A stretch of DNA of 13,417 nt. Origin: Microbacterium sp. (lineage in GTDB: Bacteria; Actinomycetota; Actinomycetes; Actinomycetales; Microbacteriaceae). The notes under the pieces were generated by a model that did no database searches, was not told the DNA's origin, and saw nothing but the letters and a program-made list of their open reading frames with translations. Location of the stretch: positions 1-13,417 of the forward strand of contig QFPD01000015.1 of assembly GCA_003248845.1 (NCBI GenBank). Direction: 5' to 3'. Positions 1-7,001 of the stretch are shown here, piece by piece. Both the position numbers and the translations under genes were made by a program. Each line of letters begins with the position of its first letter. Position 1 is the first letter of the stretch.

Positions 1-169
1 GGGGAGATCTCTCCCACAGCGCCAGCATCACGAGGTACTGCGGGTGAGTGAGCCCGAGCGGCTCCAGAATCGGTCGGTAGATCGCGACGACGTTGCGCGC
101 GGCGGTGACGAGTGCGAAGCACAGTTGGTTGTCGAGCTTGAGCATCGCCTCGCGGGGATCCGCAATCAT
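1..169 (-). CDS. ohrR: OhrR-type MarR-family organic peroxide sensor/repressor (partial, N-terminus only)
   Basis: I translated this by hand from the ATG at 169 reading leftwards; the gene runs off the left edge, so only about 56 residues are visible. The protein starts MIADPREAMLKLDNQLCFAL and continues through a helix ending LTHPQYLVMLALWE. The LDNQLCF block and the PQYLVMLALWE block are hallmarks of OhrR, the MarR-family repressor that releases DNA when a conserved N-terminal cysteine is oxidised by organic hydroperoxides; that cysteine is Cys17 here. A purine-rich ribosome binding site (GGGAAGGA, minus strand, 174-181) precedes the ATG. The start lies next to a palindrome shared with the divergent small gene, so autoregulation is likely. 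The expected partner ohr (hydroperoxide reductase) is not in the window and could lie beyond the left edge. The family call is firm; the wing and C-terminus cannot be seen. Confidence 0.88.
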   Translation of the reverse strand, partial: MIADPREAMLKLDNQLCFALVTAARNVVAIYRPILEPLGLTHPQYLVMLALWERSP

Positions 170-183
170 GGCATCCTTCCCTC

Positions 184-201
184 ATTAGTTAGTACACTAA
201 T
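184..201. promoter_or_regulatory. Bidirectional promoter with overlapping palindromic operator between ohrR and the zinc-ribbon gene
   Basis: The core TTAGT-AC-ACTAA (189-200) is a perfect 5-bp inverted repeat around a two-base centre, and a wider arm pair ATTAGT/ACTAAT spans 184-201. Two TAnnnT -10 elements overlap inside it on opposite strands: TACACT (193-198, plus) stands 7 nt before the ATG at 206, and TAGTGT (199-194, minus) would start the ohrR transcript just upstream of its ribosome binding site. AT-rich palindromes of this type are the usual targets of MarR/OhrR dimers, so bound repressor would cover both -10 elements. Repressor binding is inferred; the repeat and spacings are read directly. 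No convincing -35 hexamer was seen on either strand. Confidence 0.6.
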
Positions 202-205
202 CATC

Positions 206-445
206 ATGACACGAAGCGATTCCGATCGTCCCCCGTTGCGAACGCGGGTCCGCGCCGCCGGAGGCTGGTATGCCTACCTCAACAGCAGACTGATCCGTTT
301 CGCCGGCCCCGCTTCCGTGGGTCCGTACGACACTCAGCCCGAGCCCGTGCGCGCCGAACGCGCGTGCCCGCTGTGCGGCGCGCCGATGTCGCAGCACTCA
401 TTCGACCGCTCGGGACCAAAGCCGCTGATGACCTGCCCGGCCTGA
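206..445 (+). CDS. Small zinc-ribbon protein of unknown function, divergent from ohrR
   Basis: This encodes 79 residues beginning MTRSDSDRPPLRTRVRAAGG. The middle holds WYAYLNSRLIRF and GPASVGPYD blocks, and the C-terminus has CPLCGAP (Cys54, Cys57), then His64 and Cys77 near the end, a spacing consistent with one structural zinc site. There is no signal peptide or membrane segment. The open frame extends upstream to 44, but that part lies antisense to ohrR and across the operator. The ATG at 206 is preferred because a TACACT -10 element ends 7 nt before it, giving a leaderless mRNA. Its promoter is embedded in the presumed OhrR operator, suggesting a role linked to organic peroxide stress, but this is only inference. 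I do not recognise a named family. Confidence 0.65.
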   Translation: MTRSDSDRPPLRTRVRAAGGWYAYLNSRLIRFAGPASVGPYDTQPEPVRAERACPLCGAPMSQHSFDRSGPKPLMTCPA

Positions 446-473
446 GGTCCGGCCGCAGCCCCGCGCTCAGGCC
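439..473. terminator. Bidirectional inverted repeat between convergent genes
   Basis: GGCCTGAG (439-446) and CTCAGGCC (466-473) are perfect reverse complements separated by 19 GC-rich bases that can form further pairs. The arms contain the stop codons of both converging genes (443-445 plus; 467-469 minus). With no U-tract it is not a textbook terminator, but the position between two 3' ends fits a shared transcription stop. Confidence 0.45.
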
Positions 474-1990
474 TGGCGAGCCCGCTTGCGCGCGAGGGCC
501 CACTCGACCTCGTCGGGGTCACTGTGCGGCACGATGCCATGCGCCGTGATCTGATGGCGTTCGTCGCCCTTGCCGACGATGACGAGCAGGTCGCCGGCCT
601 CCGCGAGGTCGACGGCGTGGTGGATCGCCTCCGCGCGGCCGGCGACCTCGAATACTTGAGCGCTCGAGCCGCGCGTGCCGGCGACGACCGCACGGCGGAT
701 CATCGCGGGGTCCTCGTCGGCGGGGTTGTCGTCGGTGACGACGACGACGTCGGATGCCATGGCGGAGAACCGCCCCATCAGCGGCCGCTTGTGCGCGTCG
801 CGATTACCGTTCGACCCGATCACGGTGATGATGCGTCCCGGAGTTGCGGGGCGCAGCGCGCACAGCAGCGCGTTGATCGCCTCCGGCTTGTGCCCGGCAT
901 CGATGACGACACGGAAATCCGCGTCGACCGGGACGAACTGCACCCGACCTTCGGGTCCCGTGAAGTCCGCGAGGCCTTCGACGGAGCGCTCGAGCGGGTA
1001 CCCCACGCGATCGAGGGCCGCAACGGCCGCGAGAATATTGCTCACCGTGAACGTCCCGATGATCGGCGTCGTGAAGCGCGCGGACTGCCCCTCCGGGCCG
1101 ACCACGGTGAAAGCCGAGCCATCCGGGCCGAGGTCGATTTCGACCGCACGCCAGTCGGCGTCGCGTCCGGTAATCGAGAAAGACTCCGTGTGCAGCTCGG
1201 GATCGTCGTGAAAGCGGCGGCCGGCCTGGTCGTCGATGTTGACGAGAGCGAGGCGCGACATCGCGGGCGTCAGCAGCTCGCGCTTCGCGGCGCGGTAGTT
1301 CTCCTGCGAACCGTGGAAGTCGAGGTGGTCGTGGCCGAGGTTGAGGAAGACGGCGACGTCGAAGACCATTCCGTCGACCCGTCGCATCGTGATCGCCTGG
1401 CTCGACACCTCCGCGGAAACCCAGGTGACCGCCTCCTCCCGCATCTTCGCGAGGAGCGCGTGCAGGGCGGGCGCTTCGGGTGTGGTCAGCTTCGTCGGCA
1501 CCGGTATGCCGTCGATCTTGGATCCCATCGATCCGATGAGGCCGCTGCGGCGTTCGCCGAGCGCGGCATCGATGAGGAACGTCGTGGATGTCTTGCCCTG
1601 CGTGCCGGTCACGCCGATCGTCTTCAGCGCGGCCGCGGGGAAGTCGTAGAACCAGGCGGAGAGCCGGCCGAGGACAGCGCGAGGGTCCTCGACCACGATG
1701 AGCGGCACGCCCGCGGCGACGAACTCCGCCCCGGCGGGATCAGTGAGCACCGCGACGGCCCCCGCAGCGAGGGCATCGGCGGCGAAGCGGGCACCATGTG
1801 TGCTCGCGCCGGCCGCGGCGACGAAGAGATCTCCGGCGCGCACACCAACGGTGCTCAGCGCGATGCCGTGCGCAGCGGGCCCGTCGACGCGGAGATCGCC
1901 GCCGACCTGCGCCGCGATGTCGGCCAACGAGCGGGAGACATCGGCCTGCGGTCGGTCGTCATGCTGCTGCCGCGGGGATTCGTTCGTCAC
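467..1990 (-). CDS. murE: MurE-family Mur ligase (UDP-MurNAc-dipeptide--amino acid ligase), DNPA type
   Basis: The 507-residue cytoplasmic ligase is of MurE type, which adds the third residue to UDP-MurNAc-L-Ala-D-Glu using ATP. Visible in order are the N-terminal Mur domain, the ATP P-loop GTQGKTST (about 129-136), LTTPEAP (nucleotide-sugar binding), the HDHLDFH block, the carbamylated-lysine region YRAAKREL (Lys about 236), IDAGHKPEA, GSNGNRDAHKRPLMG and the C-terminal DDNPADEDP. DAP-adding enzymes carry DNPR in the last motif; DNPA is the form found in the lysine-adding Staphylococcus aureus MurE. The GTG at 1990 is chosen because GAGAGG stands 5 nt before it; the frame stays open upstream to 2062 with no better signal. 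It lies 76 nt downstream of the VOC gene. GSNGNRD and DAGHKPEA differ from the usual GxGGxRD and DYAHxP(D/E)A, so it may be a paralogue of a cell-division-cluster murE not seen here. Family sure, substrate open. Confidence 0.85.
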   Translation of the reverse strand: MTNESPRQQHDDRPQADVSRSLADIAAQVGGDLRVDGPAAHGIALSTVGVRAGDLFVAAAGASTHGARFAADALAAGAVAVLTDPAGAEFVAAGVPLIVVEDPRAVLGRLSAWFYDFPAAALKTIGVTGTQGKTSTTFLIDAALGERRSGLIGSMGSKIDGIPVPTKLTTPEAPALHALLAKMREEAVTWVSAEVSSQAITMRRVDGMVFDVAVFLNLGHDHLDFHGSQENYRAAKRELLTPAMSRLALVNIDDQAGRRFHDDPELHTESFSITGRDADWRAVEIDLGPDGSAFTVVGPEGQSARFTTPIIGTFTVSNILAAVAALDRVGYPLERSVEGLADFTGPEGRVQFVPVDADFRVVIDAGHKPEAINALLCALRPATPGRIITVIGSNGNRDAHKRPLMGRFSAMASDVVVVTDDNPADEDPAMIRRAVVAGTRGSSAQVFEVAGRAEAIHHAVDLAEAGDLLVIVGKGDERHQITAHGIVPHSDPDEVEWALARKRARQA

Positions 1991-2066
1991 AGGTGCCTCT
2001 CGCGCCCCCTCGGGCGACCGTCGTACTAACCCCACGACGATACCAAACGCGGCGCTGGCCACCGGC

Positions 2067-2489
2067 TCAGCGCAGGAGCGTTCGCCCGGTGTCGTCGATC
2101 GTCCAGCCGGGGTTCACGGCGATCTCCCACGCATGCCCGTCCGGGTCGATGAACACGCCGGAGTACCCACCCCAGTCGGTCACGGCAGCGGGCCGCGCGA
2201 TGCGCGCCCCCGCCGCCTCGGCGACGGCCAGCACGGCATCGACCTCGTCACGAGTGCTGACGTTGTGCGCGAGGGTCACACCGCCCCATCCGCCGCTGTC
2301 GGCAGTCCCCGAATCCGCCGCCAGTGCAGTGCGCGACCACAGTCCGACGACGAGACCGCCCGCCTGATAGAAGGCGACCTCTCCCTCGACAGACGACGCG
2401 TGCGGCTCCCAGCCGAGCGCGCGGTAGAAGAGGATCGAACGCTCGAGGTCCTCCACTCCGAGCGTGACGAGACTGAGGCGCTGCTCCAT
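2067..2489 (-). CDS. VOC-superfamily (glyoxalase/bleomycin-resistance fold) protein
   Basis: The 140-residue protein has the paired beta-alpha-beta-beta-beta architecture of VOC proteins. The first module opens with LVTLGVEDLERSILFYRALGW and the second closes with GYSGVFIDPDGHAWEIAVNP (about 108-127), both typical of the family. In the second module His75 and Glu122 are in place as possible metal ligands, while the usual first-strand histidine appears to be replaced (LVTLGV), so the metal site may be incomplete. Its ATG shares one base with the uvrB stop (TGATG), implying translational coupling and co-expression with the repair gene. The family includes glyoxalase I, dioxygenases and antibiotic-binding proteins; nothing here identifies the substrate. 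The co-expression is an inference from gene layout. Confidence 0.85.
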   Translation of the reverse strand: MEQRLSLVTLGVEDLERSILFYRALGWEPHASSVEGEVAFYQAGGLVVGLWSRTALAADSGTADSGGWGGVTLAHNVSTRDEVDAVLAVAEAAGARIARPAAVTDWGGYSGVFIDPDGHAWEIAVNPGWTIDDTGRTLLR

Positions 2490-4570
2490 CAGGCGTGTCC
2501 CGCCTTCTCCATTGCGCGCAACTCCTTCTTGAGGTCCTGTACCTCGTCGCGGAGGCGCCCGGCGAGCTCGAACTTGAGCTCGGAGGCTGCGGCGAGCATC
2601 TGCGCCGTGAGGTCCTCGATCGTCGCCTCGAGCTGCATCGCGCCCTCGGCCGCGATGCCTTCGCGGCGCAGCTGCGGTGTCGGCGACTTGCCCTTGCCGG
2701 ACTTGTTCTTCGCCGTCGCGCGACCGTTCATCAGCGACTGCGTATCGGATGCCTCCCTCGCGAGCGCGTCGGTAATGTCGGCGATCTTCTTGCGCAGCGG
2801 CTGCGGGTCGATGCCGTGCTCGAGGTTGTACGCGATCTGCTTCTCACGGCGGCGATCGGTTTCCTCGATCGCGGAGCGCATCGAATCGGTCATGTTGTCG
2901 GCGTACATATGAACCTCGCCCGAGACGTTCCGCGCCGCGCGGCCGATGGTCTGGATGAGCGATGTGCCGCTGCGGAGGAACCCTTCTTTGTCCGCATCCA
3001 GAATCGCGACGAGAGACACCTCGGGCAGGTCGAGGCCTTCCCGGAGGAGGTTGATGCCGACGAGCACGTCGTACACGCCCTGGCGCAACTCCGTCAGCAG
3101 CTCGACGCGGCGCAGGGTGTCGACATCGGAATGCAGATAGCGGACGCGCACCCCGTGTTCACCGAGGAAGTCCGTGAGCTCCTCCGCCATCTTCTTCGTC
3201 AGCGTCGTGACGAGCACGCGCTCGTCACGCTCCACCCTCATCCGGATCTCCTCGAGCAGGTCGTCGATCTGGCCCTTCGACGGCTTCACGATGATCTCGG
3301 GGTCGACGAGGCCCGTCGGGCGGATGATCTGCTCCACGACGCCGTCGGCGATCCCCATCTCGTACTTTCCGGGAGTCGCCGACAGGTAGACGGTCTGGCC
3401 GATGCGCTGCTTGAACTCGTCGAAACGCAGAGGCCGGTTATCCATCGCGCTGGGAAGGCGGAAGCCGTGGTCGACAAGAGTGCGCTTGCGCGAGGCATCC
3501 CCCTCGTACATCGCCCCGATCTGCGGAACCGTGACGTGCGACTCGTCGATGACGAGCAGGAAATCGTCGGGGAAGAAGTCGAGCAACGTGTGCGGTGGCT
3601 CCCCCGGCGAACGTCCGTCGAGATGACGCGAGTAGTTCTCGATGCCCGAGCAGAAACCGAGCTGCTGCAGCATCTCGAGATCGAACGTCGTGCGCATGCG
3701 CAGGCGCTGCGCCTCGAGCAGCTTGCCCTGCCCTTCGAACTCTTTCAACCGCTCGCCGAGCTCCGTCTCGATCGTGCCGATCGCGCGATGCACGGTGTCG
3801 GTGCCGGCGACGTAGTGGGATGCCGGGAAGATCGGCACGCTGTCGAGCCGCTGCACGATGTCACCAGTGAGCGGGTGCAGCATGTAGAGCGCTTCGATCT
3901 CGTCGCCGAACAGCTCGATGCGCACGGCGTATTCCTCGTAGACCGGAATGATCTCGATCGTGTCGCCGCGCACACGGAAGTTGCCACGGGAGAAGTCCAC
4001 ATCGTTGCGGTTGTACTGCATCGCGATGAACTTGCGGATGAGCGCATCGCGGTCGTACCGCTCCCCCACCTGCAGCGCGACCATCGCTCGCAGGTATTCC
4101 TCCGGCGCGCCGAGGCCGTAGATGCACGAGACGGTCGAAACCACGACGACGTCGCGACGGCTCAGCAAGGAGTTCGTCGTCGAGTGCCGCAGTCGCTCGA
4201 CCTCGGCGTTGATCGACGAGTCCTTCTCGATGAAGGTGTCCGTCTGCGGCACGTATGCCTCAGGCTGGTAGTAGTCGTAGTAGCTCACGAAGTATTCGAC
4301 CGCGTTGTTCGGCATGAGGTCGCGGAACTCGTTCGCCAGCTGCGCCGCGAGCGTCTTGTTGTGCGCGAGGACGAGGGTCGGGCGCTGGACCTGCTCGACG
4401 AGCCATGCGGTGGTCGCAGACTTTCCCGTACCGGTTGCCCCCAGAAGCACGACATCGGTCTCGCCGGCGTTGATGCGTGCCGCGAGCTCGGCAATAGCCT
4501 GGGGCTGATCGCCGCTCGGCGCATATTCGCTCACGACCTCGAATGGGCGAACGGATCGGGTGGTCTGCAT
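2489..4570 (-). CDS. uvrB: UvrABC excision nuclease subunit B
   Basis: UvrB is the helicase-like damage-verification subunit of nucleotide excision repair; it receives damage from UvrA2, opens the helix and recruits UvrC. The 693-residue product is of normal length. Motifs in order are Walker [11 protein letters not shown] (44-53), the damage-probing beta-hairpin [10 protein letters not shown] (97-106), Walker B DESH (342-345), SATPG (397-401), [13 protein letters not shown] (about 505-517), QTIGRAARN (540-548) and a C-terminal UVR coiled coil for UvrC contact (about 650-685). The open frame runs upstream to 5029, but that extension lies antisense to the DUF4126 gene. The ATG at 4570 starts [20 protein letters not shown], the normal UvrB N-terminus, and stands 6 nt after a TACGCT -10 element, so the mRNA is probably leaderless. 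It heads a cluster with the VOC and MurE-family genes. Confidence 0.98.
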   Translation of the reverse strand: MQTTRSVRPFEVVSEYAPSGDQPQAIAELAARINAGETDVVLLGATGTGKSATTAWLVEQVQRPTLVLAHNKTLAAQLANEFRDLMPNNAVEYFVSYYDYYQPEAYVPQTDTFIEKDSSINAEVERLRHSTTNSLLSRRDVVVVSTVSCIYGLGAPEEYLRAMVALQVGERYDRDALIRKFIAMQYNRNDVDFSRGNFRVRGDTIEIIPVYEEYAVRIELFGDEIEALYMLHPLTGDIVQRLDSVPIFPASHYVAGTDTVHRAIGTIETELGERLKEFEGQGKLLEAQRLRMRTTFDLEMLQQLGFCSGIENYSRHLDGRSPGEPPHTLLDFFPDDFLLVIDESHVTVPQIGAMYEGDASRKRTLVDHGFRLPSAMDNRPLRFDEFKQRIGQTVYLSATPGKYEMGIADGVVEQIIRPTGLVDPEIIVKPSKGQIDDLLEEIRMRVERDERVLVTTLTKKMAEELTDFLGEHGVRVRYLHSDVDTLRRVELLTELRQGVYDVLVGINLLREGLDLPEVSLVAILDADKEGFLRSGTSLIQTIGRAARNVSGEVHMYADNMTDSMRSAIEETDRRREKQIAYNLEHGIDPQPLRKKIADITDALAREASDTQSLMNGRATAKNKSGKGKSPTPQLRREGIAAEGAMQLEATIEDLTAQMLAAASELKFELAGRLRDEVQDLKKELRAMEKAGHA

Positions 4571-4576
4571 GATTCC

Positions 4577-4599
4577 AGCGTAGGCGGGGCCACCGACAT
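4577..4599 (-). promoter_or_regulatory. PafBC/RecA-independent DNA-damage promoter of uvrB
   Basis: On the minus strand the order is ATGTCGGTG (4599-4591), exactly 8 nt, then TACGCT (4582-4577), then 6 nt and the uvrB ATG. This fits the RecA-NDp promoter motif described for mycobacterial DNA-damage genes, tTGTCRGTG-N8-TAnnnT, at every position except the weakly conserved first base. In mycobacteria this motif is used by the WYL-domain activator PafBC after DNA damage. PafBC itself is not in the window, so its action here is inferred from the motif. Confidence 0.75.
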
Positions 4600-4645
4600 G
4601 CGGGCCGGCGTTCGCCGCGGGCATGTGCGAAGGACATCCACTCCC

Positions 4646-4651
4646 TACGCT
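4646..4651 (+). promoter_or_regulatory. Leaderless -10 element of the DUF4126 gene
   Basis: TACGCT stands 6 nt before the ATG at 4658. The surrounding CCTACGCTGG (4644-4653) is the exact reverse complement of CCAGCGTAGG (4575-4584) at the divergent uvrB start, so the two promoters are mirror images 59 bp apart. The PafBC-type upstream box is present only on the uvrB side. Confidence 0.55.
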
Positions 4652-4657
4652 GGAGAC

Positions 4658-5272
4658 ATGCTGGAGTTCCTCGTCGGGTCGAGCCTCGCCGCCGCCGCGG
4701 GGCTCAACGCGTGGATGCCGCTGTTCGCGCTCGGCCTCCTCGACCGCCTGCTGCCGGGGTTCGCGCTGCCGAACGCGTGGTCCTGGCTCTCGGGCGACGT
4801 CGCACTGTGGATCATCGGCGCACTCCTCGTCGTGGAGATCGTCGCCGACAAGATCCCCGCCGTGGATTCGGTCAACGATGTGATCCAGACCGTCGTCCGC
4901 CCGGCGTCCGGAGGCATCGCCTTCGGTGCCGGCGTCGGCGCGCAGGAGGTCGCAGACCCCGCGCGCCTCCTCGCCGACGGGACCTGGGTGCCGGTCCTCA
5001 TCGGCGTCGTCATCGCGCTTCTCGTCCACCTCGCCAAGGCCGCGATCCGCCCCGTGGCGAACATGGCGACGGCGGGTCTCGCCGCCCCGGCGCTCTCGAC
5101 CGCCGAGGACATCTCCTCGCTGGCACTCGCGCTCGCGGCGATCCTCGCACCGGTCATCGCGGGCGTGCTCCTCGTCGGCCTCGCCGTGGCGGCCGTCGTG
5201 CTGCTACGTCGCCGACGGCGTTCGCAGACGCGCCCACAGGGCGTCGGTCTGCGCGAGCGTGGCCTCGACTGA
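4658..5272 (+). CDS. DUF4126-family integral membrane protein
   Basis: The 204-residue protein matches the DUF4126 pattern: [20 protein letters not shown] near the N-terminus, then [20 protein letters not shown] (about 58-77) and [10 protein letters not shown], with hydrophobic segments at about 5-28, 48-63, 111-126 and 155-183. It ends in a basic RRRRR run and a short tail. Family members are small inner-membrane proteins with no assigned reaction. The ATG at 4658 follows a TACGCT -10 element by 6 nt and lacks a Shine-Dalgarno sequence, so leaderless initiation is likely; the longer open frame back to 2495 is only the antisense of uvrB. The last 69 bp overlap the 3' end of coaE on the other strand. 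No role in repair is implied beyond the shared promoter region. Confidence 0.85.
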   Translation: MLEFLVGSSLAAAAGLNAWMPLFALGLLDRLLPGFALPNAWSWLSGDVALWIIGALLVVEIVADKIPAVDSVNDVIQTVVRPASGGIAFGAGVGAQEVADPARLLADGTWVPVLIGVVIALLVHLAKAAIRPVANMATAGLAAPALSTAEDISSLALALAAILAPVIAGVLLVGLAVAAVVLLRRRRRSQTRPQGVGLRERGLD

Positions 5273-5812
5273 CCCAGACGTGTCGATGATCACGTCGGCG
5301 ATCGCGCGGCGGGTCTCATCGTCCGCCTGCGAGGCGATCCGAGCGGATGCCTCGTCAGCGTTCAGTCCGCGCAGCTCGACGAGGCGGCGCGCGCGCAGTT
5401 CGGCCGGCGCGTCCGCCACGACGATGAGGCCCCACGGGTCATTCGCGCGGGCCTCCACGAGAAGCGGCACGTCATAGACGACGACCGCCTCCGGGTCGGC
5501 GGCCAGCGCCGCGGCGAATCTCCGCGCCGACTCCGCGCGCACGGCGGGGTGCACGATCGCGTTGAGGCGTCGGAGGGCCTCGGGTTTGCCGAAGACGCGG
5601 GCGCCGAGCGCGGCGCGGTCGAGCGACCCGTCGGGCGCCAGGAGGTCGGAGCCGAAGGCCTCGACGATTCCGGTGAGCACGGGCGAGCCCGGCTGCTGGA
5701 CGTCGCGCACGATCGCGTCGGCATCGACGATGACGGCGCCGTGCTCGGCCAGCCTCCGCGCGATCGTGGACTTTCCGGACGCGATCCCGCCGGTGAGCGC
5801 GATGAGGGTCAT
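5204..5812 (-). CDS. coaE: Dephospho-CoA kinase
   Basis: CoaE performs the last step of coenzyme A synthesis, phosphorylating the ribose 3'-hydroxyl of dephospho-CoA with ATP. The 202-residue product has the P-loop GGIASGKST (8-16), DADAI (about 30-34) and the LRRLNAIVHPAVR and VYDVPLLVE blocks (about 80-118) that define the family, and its length is normal. The ATG at 5812 gives the canonical start MTLIALTGGIASGKST; the open frame upstream to 6307 is a shadow of the preceding gene. The gene begins 13 nt after the degenerate-GGDEF gene and is probably co-transcribed with it. Its final 69 bp are antisense to the end of the DUF4126 gene, so transcripts converge and overlap. In mycobacteria coaE directly follows rpsA; here two genes lie between them. 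Confidence 0.96.
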   Translation of the reverse strand: MTLIALTGGIASGKSTIARRLAEHGAVIVDADAIVRDVQQPGSPVLTGIVEAFGSDLLAPDGSLDRAALGARVFGKPEALRRLNAIVHPAVRAESARRFAAALAADPEAVVVYDVPLLVEARANDPWGLIVVADAPAELRARRLVELRGLNADEASARIASQADDETRRAIADVIIDTSGSVEATLAQTDALWARLRTPSAT

Positions 5813-5825
5813 ACGGTTCAGCCTG

Positions 5826-7001
5826 TCACGACGCGGAGCCGGACGCACCGAGCAGCACCGACGATCCGGGCGTCTCGATCGCGAGACGCGCCGCCGCCAG
5901 AGCGATGCGCTGAAGCGGCGCGAACTCGTACCCGATGTCCTCGGTGAATGCCACACCCACACCCACGACCGGGAAGAGCCCTGACTCCGCCGCCGAGAGC
6001 TCCTCCATGCAGCCTCGATAGATCGTCGCGCCGAGCCGGCGCGCGTCGGCAGCCGTCGGCGCGGGCGTGCAGACGGCGAGCTCGGTGTCGGCGTCCTCCC
6101 CGACGATCGCCGACGCGGGCGCGTATCGTCGCACCGCCTGTCGGCACGAGTGGACCACGGCGTCGGCGGTTTCTGCACCGAAAGCGCGGCGGATCTCTGC
6201 GACGCCGTCGACGTGGATGACGATGATCGCGACGCCGTCCGCCCGCCACGACGCACGCGCGAGGATATCGGCCGCCGCATCGGCGAAGGTCCGCGCGCGC
6301 ATGACACCGTCAGCGGCGACGCCGCCCTCCGTGAGCCAGGCGTAGCGACTCTCCGCCGTCCGGTGCGAGCGGAGCACCGACGTGACGATCGCGGCGACCA
6401 CGGTCAGCGTCATGGTCACGAAGTTCGCACTGATCGAACCAAACCAGGTGGAGAAGAGCGGGCTGTCGGGCCCGAACGTCACGAAGAGCACGACGCGCAC
6501 GGCGTAGAACACTGCGACGAACACCAGCACGGCCGTCAGCGCCCACGAAGTGCGGAGGCGCCGCAGCGGGGCGCGGAGGATCTCGATCGCGCCCGCCGTG
6601 AAGAGCAGCACCAGGCTGACAGCCATGACGGGCCACCCTCCCCAGCTGCCCCGCACCGGCGTTTCGATCAGAGCCGCGACGAGTGTCGCGACGGCGAGGG
6701 CGGCGACGACCGTCGCGGCGACGGCGCTGGGACGATCGTTGAAGCGGCGGCTGCCCAGCCACATGAAGCCCGGCACGAGGACGAAGAGCGCATTGCCGAT
6801 CGCGACGGGGATCATGTTTCCGATGCCCGCGGACCACGCCATGTAGGCGAACGTCGTGAGGACGCCGCACAGGAACGCCACCGCCCAGAGCCGGCCGGGG
6901 CCCGTGTCACGGCGGAGGATCGTCTCGATGATGTACGTCATGCTCGCGACGGTTGCGACGACGGCGGTCGTCGCGGTGAGCGTGAAGAGATCGAGTGTCA
7001 T
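5826..7001 (-). CDS. Multi-pass membrane protein with degenerate (probably inactive) GGDEF domain
   Basis: Of 391 residues, the first ~210 form about six to seven membrane segments (about 7-27, 38-55, 62-82, 93-112, 123-141, 153-176, 190-210). The remainder has a GGDEF-like fold: VAIIVIHVDGVAEIRRAFG (about 257-275), the helix AVVHSCRQAVRRY, GEDADTELAV (301-310) where GG(D/E)EF should be, and VVGVGVAF (about 345-352) as in the TxSxGxA strand. The active-site GGDEF is not conserved, the first metal-binding aspartate appears to be His263, and no RxxD inhibitory site was found. It therefore probably binds nucleotide, protein or another signal rather than making c-di-GMP. The ATG at 7001 overlaps the kinase stop by 4 nt (ATGA); the open frame upstream to 7814 is antisense noise. 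A paired output or co-sensor role with the kinase is inferred from this coupling. Confidence 0.75.
   Translation of the reverse strand: MTLDLFTLTATTAVVATVASMTYIIETILRRDTGPGRLWAVAFLCGVLTTFAYMAWSAGIGNMIPVAIGNALFVLVPGFMWLGSRRFNDRPSAVAATVVAALAVATLVAALIETPVRGSWGGWPVMAVSLVLLFTAGAIEILRAPLRRLRTSWALTAVLVFVAVFYAVRVVLFVTFGPDSPLFSTWFGSISANFVTMTLTVVAAIVTSVLRSHRTAESRYAWLTEGGVAADGVMRARTFADAAADILARASWRADGVAIIVIHVDGVAEIRRAFGAETADAVVHSCRQAVRRYAPASAIVGEDADTELAVCTPAPTAADARRLGATIYRGCMEELSAAESGLFPVVGVGVAFTEDIGYEFAPLQRIALAAARLAIETPGSSVLLGASGSAS

Noticed and set aside
524..2029. 501-codon plus-strand frame opposite the MurE-family gene
   Set aside because: Composition is the Arg/Asp/Glu-rich pattern of an antisense shadow, with no motif, ribosome binding site or promoter.
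4606..4632. Possible SOS (LexA) box upstream of uvrB, GTTCG...GCGAA
   Set aside because: The half sites are too far apart for the 14-16 bp actinobacterial LexA operator; the PafBC-type motif explains the promoter better.
2495..4657. Very long plus-strand open frame antisense to uvrB
   Set aside because: It is the shadow of GC-rich uvrB codons. Only its last part (from the ATG at 4658) has family signatures and a promoter.
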